DNA of 64,000 nt, taken from NCBI GenBank assembly GCA_964471565.1, contig CAYYFK010000001.1, positions 54,100-118,099 on the forward strand, written 5' to 3'. This DNA is from JABIBT01 sp964471565. GTDB taxonomy: Archaea; Nanobdellota; Nanobdellia; SCGC-AAA011-G17; PNOQ01. Positions 41,688 to 48,827 of this stretch are shown here, piece by piece (positions within the stretch are counted from its first letter, which is position 1; each line of letters opens with the position of its first letter). The notes beneath the pieces were generated by a model. The model was not told where the DNA came from. It did not search any database and was given only the letters and a program-made list of their open reading frames with translations. The position numbers and the translations under genes are program-made.

Positions 41688-42394
41688 TTCACCCCTTCCT
41701 CCCCAAAGTTTAGTTCTTCTTCAAAATCTATACCTATTTTTATAAGTATATCTTCTTCTAAACTTGGGGTAGTGAAGGATATTTTAAAAAGATTGCCCTC
41801 TTTTTTATAACTAAAACCAGAAGATTCAGAATTCCAACAACTTTCTAAACTTCCACACTCATCTACTACTGATTTAATCTTATCAACTTTACTTATAAAC
41901 TTATCAAAATTGAAATCTTCAATAACATGATTTTCCTTAAATTCCTTGGTATATACTAAATTGTAGGTTTCCTCTTCAACTTGTTTAATAATAGGAAAAT
42001 TAGCTGAAACAACCAATCTATCTTCTTCTCTAGAAACATCATATCCTTCCCCTAAATCTGAAATAATTATGCTCTTCAACTTATCCCAATCATTTGGGAA
42101 ACACTCTATGTCTTTTTTCCACAATATGTACTCTCCAACAAAAACTGGATTTTCAAGACCTGCGTTATTCAATATTTTCATAACGGATTCCTCAGACTTT
42201 TCTTCTAATTGACTTTTCAAAAAATATTCTTCTTCATTAGCTAAAACATAATTTCTAATAACCTGTGTAGGAACCTCCCCAATTTCGAAGCTGTATTTCT
42301 GATTTTCAATTTTAAAAAGAATTGTAAGGGCCAAACTAACAGCAAGAATAGTAAAGATTAATACATATACCATTAATATTCCTCTTTTATTCAT
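41681..42394 (-). CDS. Pilin-like membrane protein 11 (last of the pilus locus)
   Basis: The N-terminus MNKRGILMVYVLIFTILAVSL is a class III-like leader with one membrane helix, then a 200-residue exported domain with ECFPNDW, CGSLESCW and a terminal Cys. ATG 42394 overlaps the stop of the preceding gene as ATGA, so it is preferred over 42406. The ORF overlaps the RPA gene by 7 bases. It is probably a minor subunit of the filament or its membrane complex. Confidence 0.6.
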   Translation of the reverse strand: MNKRGILMVYVLIFTILAVSLALTILFKIENQKYSFEIGEVPTQVIRNYVLANEEEYFLKSQLEEKSEESVMKILNNAGLENPVFVGEYILWKKDIECFPNDWDKLKSIIISDLGEGYDVSREEDRLVVSANFPIIKQVEEETYNLVYTKEFKENHVIEDFNFDKFISKVDKIKSVVDECGSLESCWNSESSGFSYKKEGNLFKISFTTPSLEEDILIKIGIDFEEELNFGEEGVKC

Positions 42395-42957
42395 GGACAT
42401 CCCCAATCACCACCTATTTGGATATCATCTTCTACATAAAAATAAACATAGTCATCTTCATTTAATCTTTGGTATATCACTGGACCATCAAAAGTATACG
42501 GCGCAATAAAAAAACCATTATGCCAAGTAAATAATTTCATTTGCTGAACTGAATTCATATTACTCCACTTATCACCATTAGATAATCCAAAAACAAATCC
42601 TCTTTTCTTTAATTTCCCATCTACATGGTAACAATATGTTATTTCATCCAAAAATCCCTGAACTTCTCCCTCAACTAAATCTTTATTTTCTCCATCAGCC
42701 ATATAATCTTTTATCAAATCACTAATTAAAATATCTTCATCATCTAGCATTACTCCTGTATTCAAAAAATTAACAACATCTGGATAATAATTGTAATTTT
42801 TTACTTTATTATCTGCCTTAACAACACTTTCTATTTCGCCAGTATTTAAAGAACCAGTAAAGGCATAGATAGAATAGAATATCAATATTATAAAAATAAA
42901 CATAATTGCCACTATATCTGACATTTCTATCTGTCCTCTTTTATTTTTTAAGATCAT
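42391..42957 (-). CDS. Pilin-like membrane protein 10 with KRGQ leader
   Basis: MILKNKRGQIEMSDIVAIMF matches the class III pattern (K/R-G-Q, then Glu after a few residues), followed by a hydrophobic helix (12-33). The remaining domain carries YYPDVV, a Cys in TYCYHVDGK and an aromatic acidic C-terminus (DDYVYFYVEDD). GAGGTTGTAA precedes the ATG. It overlaps both neighbours by a few bases, so expression is coupled. Confidence 0.65.
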   Translation of the reverse strand: MILKNKRGQIEMSDIVAIMFIFIILIFYSIYAFTGSLNTGEIESVVKADNKVKNYNYYPDVVNFLNTGVMLDDEDILISDLIKDYMADGENKDLVEGEVQGFLDEITYCYHVDGKLKKRGFVFGLSNGDKWSNMNSVQQMKLFTWHNGFFIAPYTFDGPVIYQRLNEDDYVYFYVEDDIQIGGDWGCP

Positions 42958-43414
42958 TTACAACCTCAATCTCTAATATTCCATTTTTATTTTCAAATAA
43001 AACATAATGTTTAGAAAAACTGCAAAAATATCTTTCTCTTATATTTTTCATATTATTCAACAGACATTGACTTGTTAATTGTTTATTAATTTCCACTTCA
43101 TCAACTAAATTTTTATCTAAATCAAATAATTTCAAATGCAACCCTAGTTTAGAATCTTCATCCAACCCAGTGCATTTTTTTATGTTTTCAATATCAAAAT
43201 TATCTAAATTTATTTTACCAAACTCTTCAGAAGCAAGACAATCTTCAGAAAACAACAATCTAGAAACAACCAACTCATTTTCTATTTCCTCTATTTCAAA
43301 ATCTTGGATAAAATAAGCAGCAGCTCCAACCATAATCACTACAGCCACCAATAAAATAATAACTACATATACAATCATCTTTTGAGTCTCTTTACTTACT
43401 TGATATCCAGCCAT
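42941..43414 (-). CDS. Pilin-like membrane protein 9
   Basis: MAGYQVSKETQKMIVYVVIILLVAVV starts a single N-terminal helix of pilin type, here without KRG. The 120-residue outside part has cysteines at LFSEDCLASE, IKKCTGLD, QCLLN and YFCSFSK, and ends acidic. It overlaps the preceding gene by 19 bases and the following one by 17. Confidence 0.55.
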   Translation of the reverse strand: MAGYQVSKETQKMIVYVVIILLVAVVIMVGAAAYFIQDFEIEEIENELVVSRLLFSEDCLASEEFGKINLDNFDIENIKKCTGLDEDSKLGLHLKLFDLDKNLVDEVEINKQLTSQCLLNNMKNIRERYFCSFSKHYVLFENKNGILEIEVVNDLKK

Positions 43415-43815
43415 GATGTATCTCCATAAACTAATAATTTATTATTTTTTAATTCAAATATTAACGGATCCAAACTAGAACTTATTGAGTCTCCTTTATC
43501 AACAAACTCATTATCCAAACAATAATATCCTTCGTAAAGATACTCTGAAGCTATGCTTCCAACCCTAACTTCACAATCACTTTTAGTCTCAACTCTAAAT
43601 TCCTTTTCAGTTTTTGAATAAGTGTATCTCAAATCTAAATCTCCTTCAGAAGTTAGAATAGAACTCTCAATAAGAGCGATATCTCTAGAAATTAAATTTT
43701 GGTAAACTGCATTATTATTTCCTAAGTTAACTAATGCTGCAGCTATAATAAAAAACACTACAACTGACAATAAAGAATAACCTATCCATAAATACAATCT
43801 ATTCCCCTCTTCCAT
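43396..43815 (-). CDS. Pilin-like membrane protein 8
   Basis: MEEGNRLYLWIGYSLLSVVVFFIIAAAL has a single N-terminal helix. The outside domain contains two Cys (KSDCEVRVG, GYYCLDNE) and a YGDTSWLDIK ending. A TATATAAATCTC-like box near 43838-43847 suggests an additional promoter ahead of this gene, about 25 bases away. Function within the filament locus is inferred from position and topology. Confidence 0.55.
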   Translation of the reverse strand: MEEGNRLYLWIGYSLLSVVVFFIIAAALVNLGNNNAVYQNLISRDIALIESSILTSEGDLDLRYTYSKTEKEFRVETKSDCEVRVGSIASEYLYEGYYCLDNEFVDKGDSISSSLDPLIFELKNNKLLVYGDTSWLDIK

Positions 43816-43844
43816 TGATCAATATTTAAAAATAGAGATTTATA

Positions 43845-44342
43845 TTAGTTTTGTTGAACAATATCAAAAGAAATCTTTCCTTCACTCTTTTCAACAGCTA
43901 ATAAAAATCTTCCACTATTGCCTTCTTCAACATCTAAACTAGTAATCTTTTCAACTTTATTAAAAACAATATTTTCATCAAACAATCTAACCATATCTTC
44001 AGAAACTAATTTTTCACACCCTTCATCAAAACACAAAGTGATACATGCGGCCATATAACACTCAGGAATATCAGATTCCTTATTATAGGCATTTAAATAT
44101 ATTTCATCCCTATCAAAAGCATAAAAGGGCATTTCTTTTCTTTCACCTTCCTCAACATCATTAATCACATCTCCCAACTCTACTAAAGAAGCTTCTAAAA
44201 AATGAGCATCATCATTATCCATATCAGAAGTAAGAGTTCGAATAAAAGGTTCAACAATAAATATAATTCCAATAACAAGCACAGCACCAACCAAAAGCCC
44301 CATTAAAACACTAATGCTAAGTTTTGCTCCTCTTTTTTTCAT
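43845..44342 (-). CDS. Pilin-like membrane protein 7 with KRG leader
   Basis: MKKRGAKLSISVLMGLLVGAVLVIG: a KRG leader followed by a small-residue then hydrophobic helix, typical of type IV pilin N-termini. The exported part has CYMAACITLCFDEGCEK, four Cys in a short stretch. Its ATG comes 1 base after the stop of the 48-residue gene. Confidence 0.65.
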   Translation of the reverse strand: MKKRGAKLSISVLMGLLVGAVLVIGIIFIVEPFIRTLTSDMDNDDAHFLEASLVELGDVINDVEEGERKEMPFYAFDRDEIYLNAYNKESDIPECYMAACITLCFDEGCEKLVSEDMVRLFDENIVFNKVEKITSLDVEEGNSGRFLLAVEKSEGKISFDIVQQN

Positions 44343-44343
44343 T

Positions 44344-44490
44344 TTAATTAACTAAATCAAAAAATCCCCCTAATTTTTCCATAAAAACATTCGCCTGTCC
44401 GCCAAATAAAAAGATCATAAATATTAAAATAAGCAAAGCTATCAAAAGATAAACTAAAGTATCAGTAGCCAAAGAAAATCCTTTTTTCAT
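44344..44490 (-). CDS. Mini-pilin-like peptide (48 aa)
   Basis: The frame encodes MKKGFSLATDTLVYLLIALL, then IFMIFLFGGQ and a short charged-to-hydrophobic end (MEKLGGFFDLVN). Lys-Lys-Gly before the hydrophobic run matches a class III cleavage site. The gene is complete between its neighbours (22 bases after the 116-residue gene, 1 base before the 165-residue gene). Such a short product could be a filament core or regulator subunit. Confidence 0.6.
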   Translation of the reverse strand: MKKGFSLATDTLVYLLIALLILIFMIFLFGGQANVFMEKLGGFFDLVN

Positions 44491-44511
44491 TTTAAAAAAA
44501 AATAAAAAAAA

Positions 44512-44862
44512 TTAAGACAGACATCCGCCTGCGCTTTCTATTGCTCCACATGTCACTAAATCTTGACATCTAGCATATTCGTCAACCTTTCCATCACCAG
44601 TAGTATCCAACTCATAGTCGATTGTACAGAAATTTGTCTTAAATTTCTCTAATTCTGTAGTATCATAACTGCTACAAAATCCATTACATTCAACTACTAC
44701 TTCTTGAACAGGAAGTGCCCCTTTTTGCCATATGCCTTGGATTTTATCCTTAAAAGTTTCAAAACCTCCAGTAAAGAAGATTGCAACTATTATCAAGACA
44801 AGTACAGCAAGGATTACAACTATGATTGTGTTTGTTGAAAGCTCTTGACCTCTTTTTTTCAT
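44512..44862 (-). CDS. Candidate major pilin (116 aa, KRGQ leader)
   Basis: MKKRGQELSTNTIIVVILAV is the clearest class III peptide in the window: cleavage after RG would leave a mature chain starting Q, with helix LVLIIVAIFF. The exported part has CNGFCSSYD, a Cys in NFCTIDYELD and CQDLVTCG, then GGC. It has its own TATA box (44897-44907) and the strongest ribosome site of the locus (AGAGGTGAGGT), suggesting higher expression than its neighbours. ATG 44862 is chosen over GTG 44871. Confidence 0.68.
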   Translation of the reverse strand: MKKRGQELSTNTIIVVILAVLVLIIVAIFFTGGFETFKDKIQGIWQKGALPVQEVVVECNGFCSSYDTTELEKFKTNFCTIDYELDTTGDGKVDEYARCQDLVTCGAIESAGGCLS

Positions 44863-44896
44863 AAACCTCACCTCTTACTAATTTTACTCTAAATGG

Positions 44897-44907
44897 AATT
44901 TTTAAGT
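44897..44907 (-). promoter_or_regulatory. Promoter of the candidate major pilin
   Basis: On the minus strand CACTTAAAAATT is a TATA-like box predicting a start near 44877. AGAGGTGAGGT at 44866-44874 then precedes ATG 44862. No other gene inside the locus has a stronger Shine-Dalgarno. Confidence 0.5.
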
Positions 44908-44914
44908 GTTTTGG

Positions 44915-45568
44915 TTAACATAGTGGCGAATCTTCTAGTGATTTAGCACTAGCTTTGTCCACAATACATATCGTATCTTCTGAGACCTTATAAAATAATA
45001 AGCTCAAATCAACCTCACTTTTAGTTTCCCCTAGAAGATCATTCATTGCAGCAAACTCAGACATTTTATCATATTCATTTAACTCAAAAAGAACATAAGA
45101 TTTTCTACCTTTTTGAATAGTTATTTTTTGATTTTTAAATCGATCTAAAATAGATGTTCCACCAAGTTTAGATGTATCTAAACAAGATTCTGAAACAAAA
45201 GTAATATCTTTAAAATTTCCCTTATCATTATCTAACAAACTAAAGGTAGTTCTTTGACCTTCTTGCTTAGTCTCAAGAAAAAAACCATTTGGTATATCAA
45301 ATTTTTCTTTAGTACACCAACAACCAATTTCTTTAGAATCCAAACAAGAGTTATATTCTTGAATAAACGAGTCTTCAAAATATACAACGGCCTTGCTTCT
45401 TAATGTATCTTGATCTTGATTAAAGGAAAAAATTTTATTACTAAACTCATCAAAAAATTCTCCAACTTTAGAATCACTAGGGACTAGAAAATTATAAAGG
45501 ATAAATAAGCCAAATAAAACTAACAAAATCATCAAAGTTCCGTAGACCATAGGTTTCCAATCAGTCAT
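44915..45568 (-). CDS. Pilin-like membrane protein 4
   Basis: MTDWKPMVYGTLMILLVLFGLFILYNFL starts with a short cytoplasmic head and one membrane helix, then FLVPSDSKVGEFFDEFSN. The exported domain holds CLDSKEIGCWCTKEKF, SCLDTSK and ICIVDKASA. Its ATG overlaps the stop of the 51-residue gene by one base (TAATG). The role is probably minor subunit or assembly platform; not a named family. Confidence 0.55.
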   Translation of the reverse strand: MTDWKPMVYGTLMILLVLFGLFILYNFLVPSDSKVGEFFDEFSNKIFSFNQDQDTLRSKAVVYFEDSFIQEYNSCLDSKEIGCWCTKEKFDIPNGFFLETKQEGQRTTFSLLDNDKGNFKDITFVSESCLDTSKLGGTSILDRFKNQKITIQKGRKSYVLFELNEYDKMSEFAAMNDLLGETKSEVDLSLLFYKVSEDTICIVDKASAKSLEDSPLC

Positions 45569-45723
45569 TATCCTCCACCAAACCTCAAAAAGGATTTTAA
45601 ACTATCTAAGATTTCCACCATTCTTTCTCTATTTGAAAAAACCATTATTAAAATAACAACTAAAAATGCTAAAACCAAAATCCAAGTATAAATACTCTCC
45701 CAACCTAGCTGTCCTTTCTTCAT
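45568..45723 (-). CDS. Mini-pilin-like peptide (51 aa)
   Basis: MKKGQLGWESIYTWILVLAF has KKGQ followed by Glu at position 9, an excellent class III motif, then LVVILIMVFSN and an amphipathic tail ending RFGGG. The ATG overlaps the stop of the 281-residue gene as ATGA and its stop overlaps the next ATG. That tight linkage supports a real protein. Confidence 0.65.
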   Translation of the reverse strand: MKKGQLGWESIYTWILVLAFLVVILIMVFSNRERMVEILDSLKSFLRFGGG

Positions 45724-46565
45724 TGTCCACATATTTCAATCACCTTATTTGAGTTTCCCACATACAAAGCACTAATATAATCAGTTTTCCTTCCTACCGC
45801 TTCCACTGTATATCCAATTAACATCCCAGAACCACACCCTATTACTGCTCCAGCAAGAGTTCCAACTCCAGGAGTACCAACAACAGAACCAATAACAGAC
45901 CCAGCTTTCCCACCAGCCAAACAACCACCAATAACAGTTGCAATCTCAGTTTTATCTATACTGCCGAAATCCTCCCAAAAATCTTTTCTCTTATCCGCAA
46001 AGAAAACTACATAATTAGTTTCATCAGTTTTCAAATCAATACCACTAGAAAGAGGATCTATAACTTTACTATTCTCTTCTCCATAAATATAAGAATAAAA
46101 TGTTTCGCCCAATATAGGAATCTCCGTATCTCTCAAATACCCATCAAAATTATTTATCTTGGGAATTTCCTTCTGAACTTTATCATTAAAATCAATTCTA
46201 GAACAGATATGGCACCAATTATCTCCCTTTCCAAAATTCGTATCGCTTAAAAAATCTTTTTCCCCTTTACCAAACATATACCAACAAGAAAACATTTCAG
46301 TAGCAATCTGTTCCTTTATAATTACTTCATTTTTACTATCTATAGAAAGGGCATTAGTTTCACATTTTAAATCGTCCAAAATGGGTTTACCAAGAATTTT
46401 TGATTTAGCTCTCAACAAAACACTAGTCTTACATGATTCTCTCAATGAAGCTTGTTTTCCCTCTTTTATAATCTCTGGGACTACCCAGAAAATAATTCCA
46501 GCAACAACTAAAGTAATTATAATTCCAGCAATGATCCACTCCATCTTACCTCTCTTGTTAAACAA
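45720..46565 (-). CDS. Pilin-like protein with glycine-zipper segment (TTG start)
   Basis: The KRG leader MFNKRGKMEWIIAGIIITLVV requires the TTG codon at 46565; ATG 46544 would remove the KRG. The exported domain has CKTSVLL, CETNAL and a CHICSRID site. Residues about 215-250 (GGKAGSVIGSVVGTPGVG and continuing) form a glycine zipper, which usually inserts into membranes as a helix pair. A C-terminal ICGQ ends the protein. It overlaps the 39-residue gene by 8 bases. Confidence 0.65.
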   Translation of the reverse strand: MFNKRGKMEWIIAGIIITLVVAGIIFWVVPEIIKEGKQASLRESCKTSVLLRAKSKILGKPILDDLKCETNALSIDSKNEVIIKEQIATEMFSCWYMFGKGEKDFLSDTNFGKGDNWCHICSRIDFNDKVQKEIPKINNFDGYLRDTEIPILGETFYSYIYGEENSKVIDPLSSGIDLKTDETNYVVFFADKRKDFWEDFGSIDKTEIATVIGGCLAGGKAGSVIGSVVGTPGVGTLAGAVIGCGSGMLIGYTVEAVGRKTDYISALYVGNSNKVIEICGQ

Positions 46566-46677
46566 TTTGATTCACCCGAGTTATCACAAAAAAGAAAAGT
46601 ATTCCCAAGGCTAAAACTATAGCCAAAAGAATTAAAATCGTTCTAAAGTACCCTGCCATAACTCCTCTTTTTAACAT
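46558..46677 (-). CDS. Mini-pilin-like peptide (39 aa), first gene of the pilin run
   Basis: MLKRGVMAGYFRTILILLAI continues VLALGILFFFVITRV and ends NQIV. A KRG leader and one helix are present but almost no exported domain, as in the smallest pilin-like proteins. A TATA box at 46699-46710 sits 22-31 bases upstream, so it is probably leaderless and starts a transcription unit independent of the ATPase/TadC pair. Confidence 0.6.
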   Translation of the reverse strand: MLKRGVMAGYFRTILILLAIVLALGILFFFVITRVNQIV

Positions 46678-46698
46678 AGATACAAAATACTAAACCCA

Positions 46699-46710
46699 AT
46701 TTATAAGTTT
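46699..46710 (-). promoter_or_regulatory. Promoter of the pilin-like gene run
   Basis: AAACTTATAAAT on the minus strand lies between the TadC-like stop (46716) and ATG 46677 at the spacing expected for a leaderless start. Confidence 0.5.
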
Positions 46711-46715
46711 TTTTA

Positions 46716-48827
46716 TTAGTTCAAAGATTTATCCAAAACAAAAAATGCTAATTGGTTGAATAATAATACAACAATCAAAGCAACAATACTATACAAAATG
46801 ACACTTCTAATCAAATTCTTACCTAATCTATGTTGCTCACTTAATTTATCTGCACCATTCTCAATTCCATTAGATAAAACTGTCAAAACATAGACTATTT
46901 GAACAACATAAATTCCTACAATTATTTGGAAAAAATACGAAGGAATCGTATTAAATTTATCAAATAATCCTCCAACATTTCCAAGATTCAAGGCAGCTGC
47001 TGAAGAAGCATCTACATCGGTTAAATCACTTAATTTAGATATAACTCCGACCATCATACTGCCTATTCCTACAACTATTCCAGAGATAACTGGAGCCATA
47101 AAACTAATCTGGCTTTTCATACTAGAGATAATATCTGAAAGTAAATCCTTTAATCTCTCTCCAACTTCATGAACAGAATTGACATAATTTGAAATACTAA
47201 TCAAAGATTGGGAAACTATACTAGGCCCTTTCTTTGAGCTTTCAACTAACACTTCCATTGAGCTTTCAACTAGTGGACTTGGATAGTCTTTTAAGGCGCC
47301 CCTTTCTCTATCAAAAATTGCAGCCCTCAGACTCATTCCTAATTTTCTTAAATTATTATTTATTTTAGAAAATAAGCCTCCAGTAGGAGTACCAATCATA
47401 GTTGCAGCAACATCTTTAAACGCACTTTCTGCAGGAATTCCATCTCCTATTCTTGTACCCAATTGAAATAAACTTGAAGAAAATTCTCTTTCTAATTTTT
47501 TAGTTTCATCTCTCACCTTCAACAAATGTTTTGTTTTAGAAGAATAGTAAGTACCAATACTTAGAGCTAAACCAAATGGCAAAGCAAAACTAAGTAATAA
47601 GGCTCCTAAACCAAATGGGCCATATACCTGCCCGCCTTTATTTTCAAATCCTAAAAAAGCCATATTCAAAAATTCAAAATCTGGCATTAAATTAAGATAA
47701 TAAATTAAAAAGGGACTAATTCCAATAAGAAAAAATAATAAAAATATCAAAACAGGAAAAAATAAATTCCCCTTGTTTTCCCCAAAACCCAACAAAGTTT
47801 CAGAATATCCAGAAGGCCTCTTTGCTAAAATGTTTTTCCCAATATTATAAACCAGCAAAGGCAATAAAATATTATATAGAAGGGCTAAATGATACCATTT
47901 AACTAAATCGCCCATAAAAGCCCCCATTAAAGGAAAGATAACTAATCCTAGAATTGGCAAAATAACTCCTAACATATGCAACATCGTTATAGGATTTTTC
48001 AATTGATGGGCATATTTCATCATCCCATTATAAACTCCATCTAGAATAACTTTCAAAGATTTATCTAACAAACTAAGTCTTCTATCCTCACTCGGCTCAT
48101 ATAAACTACTCTGTATTAAATGAAATGAATTAACAAAAGATAAATTATTATTTCTCCATAAAGCTAAATAATGATCTAAACTTTCTTTTACTGAGGGATA
48201 TTTGCCAACTTCAACATCCCAAAATACCTTTCTCAAATCAAGCGCTATGGGCCCCCCAATATGATCAGAAGCAAATTTAACCGCATTTTCTAGATTCGAT
48301 GTATGTCTCATGTAAATAACAATATATAAAATACACAAAACGATTTGATCCCCTGCCCTAACTCTCCACTTATTTGCTAAACTAATTGGGGTTTTAGTCA
48401 ATACAGGAATCATCATTAAAGATATTAAGAATAACAAAGCCATCAAGAAAGCCGCCCCTAAAATATTGAAAACATAGGATATAATTGCAAGAATTAAAAA
48501 AAAGATTCCAAATAATAAAGGATAAAATATCGCAAAGCTAGATACATCGCTCAAACTTAAATTTAAATGAGTAACCTCTAAACTTTCTTCTAATTTTGGA
48601 ATTACTTTATCATTAGGTTTGGTTTTAATAATTCTTCCAGCAAATTGAGCAAGTTTTTCATATCTAGTAGTTGCCTTTGACAAAACTTCTCCCTTAAATA
48701 TTTCATATTCTCTTGAAAATTCAGAGTTTCTTTTAGGTTGTTCAACGTCCCTTGAGATATTTTTCTCTAACTTAGAAGTATACTTTTTAATTAATCCGTC
48801 TAATTCTTCTTTAGGAATGCGTTGCAT
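46716..48827 (-). CDS. Type IV pilus/TadC-type membrane platform protein (two GspF domains)
   Basis: The 703-residue protein has two copies of a GspF/TadC-like module. The first runs about 115-330 with helices FAIFYPLLFGIFFLILAI, IPVLTKTPISL and HQLKNPITMLHMLGVILP. The second runs about 400-700 with GLGALLLSFALPFGLAL and ISFMAPVISGIVVGIGSM. This matches FlaJ/TadC platforms that anchor the ATPase under the growing filament; archaeal versions are often double length like this. It overlaps the ATPase gene by 17 bases. Confidence 0.85.
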   Translation of the reverse strand: MQRIPKEELDGLIKKYTSKLEKNISRDVEQPKRNSEFSREYEIFKGEVLSKATTRYEKLAQFAGRIIKTKPNDKVIPKLEESLEVTHLNLSLSDVSSFAIFYPLLFGIFFLILAIISYVFNILGAAFLMALLFLISLMMIPVLTKTPISLANKWRVRAGDQIVLCILYIVIYMRHTSNLENAVKFASDHIGGPIALDLRKVFWDVEVGKYPSVKESLDHYLALWRNNNLSFVNSFHLIQSSLYEPSEDRRLSLLDKSLKVILDGVYNGMMKYAHQLKNPITMLHMLGVILPILGLVIFPLMGAFMGDLVKWYHLALLYNILLPLLVYNIGKNILAKRPSGYSETLLGFGENKGNLFFPVLIFLLFFLIGISPFLIYYLNLMPDFEFLNMAFLGFENKGGQVYGPFGLGALLLSFALPFGLALSIGTYYSSKTKHLLKVRDETKKLEREFSSSLFQLGTRIGDGIPAESAFKDVAATMIGTPTGGLFSKINNNLRKLGMSLRAAIFDRERGALKDYPSPLVESSMEVLVESSKKGPSIVSQSLISISNYVNSVHEVGERLKDLLSDIISSMKSQISFMAPVISGIVVGIGSMMVGVISKLSDLTDVDASSAAALNLGNVGGLFDKFNTIPSYFFQIIVGIYVVQIVYVLTVLSNGIENGADKLSEQHRLGKNLIRSVILYSIVALIVVLLFNQLAFFVLDKSLN

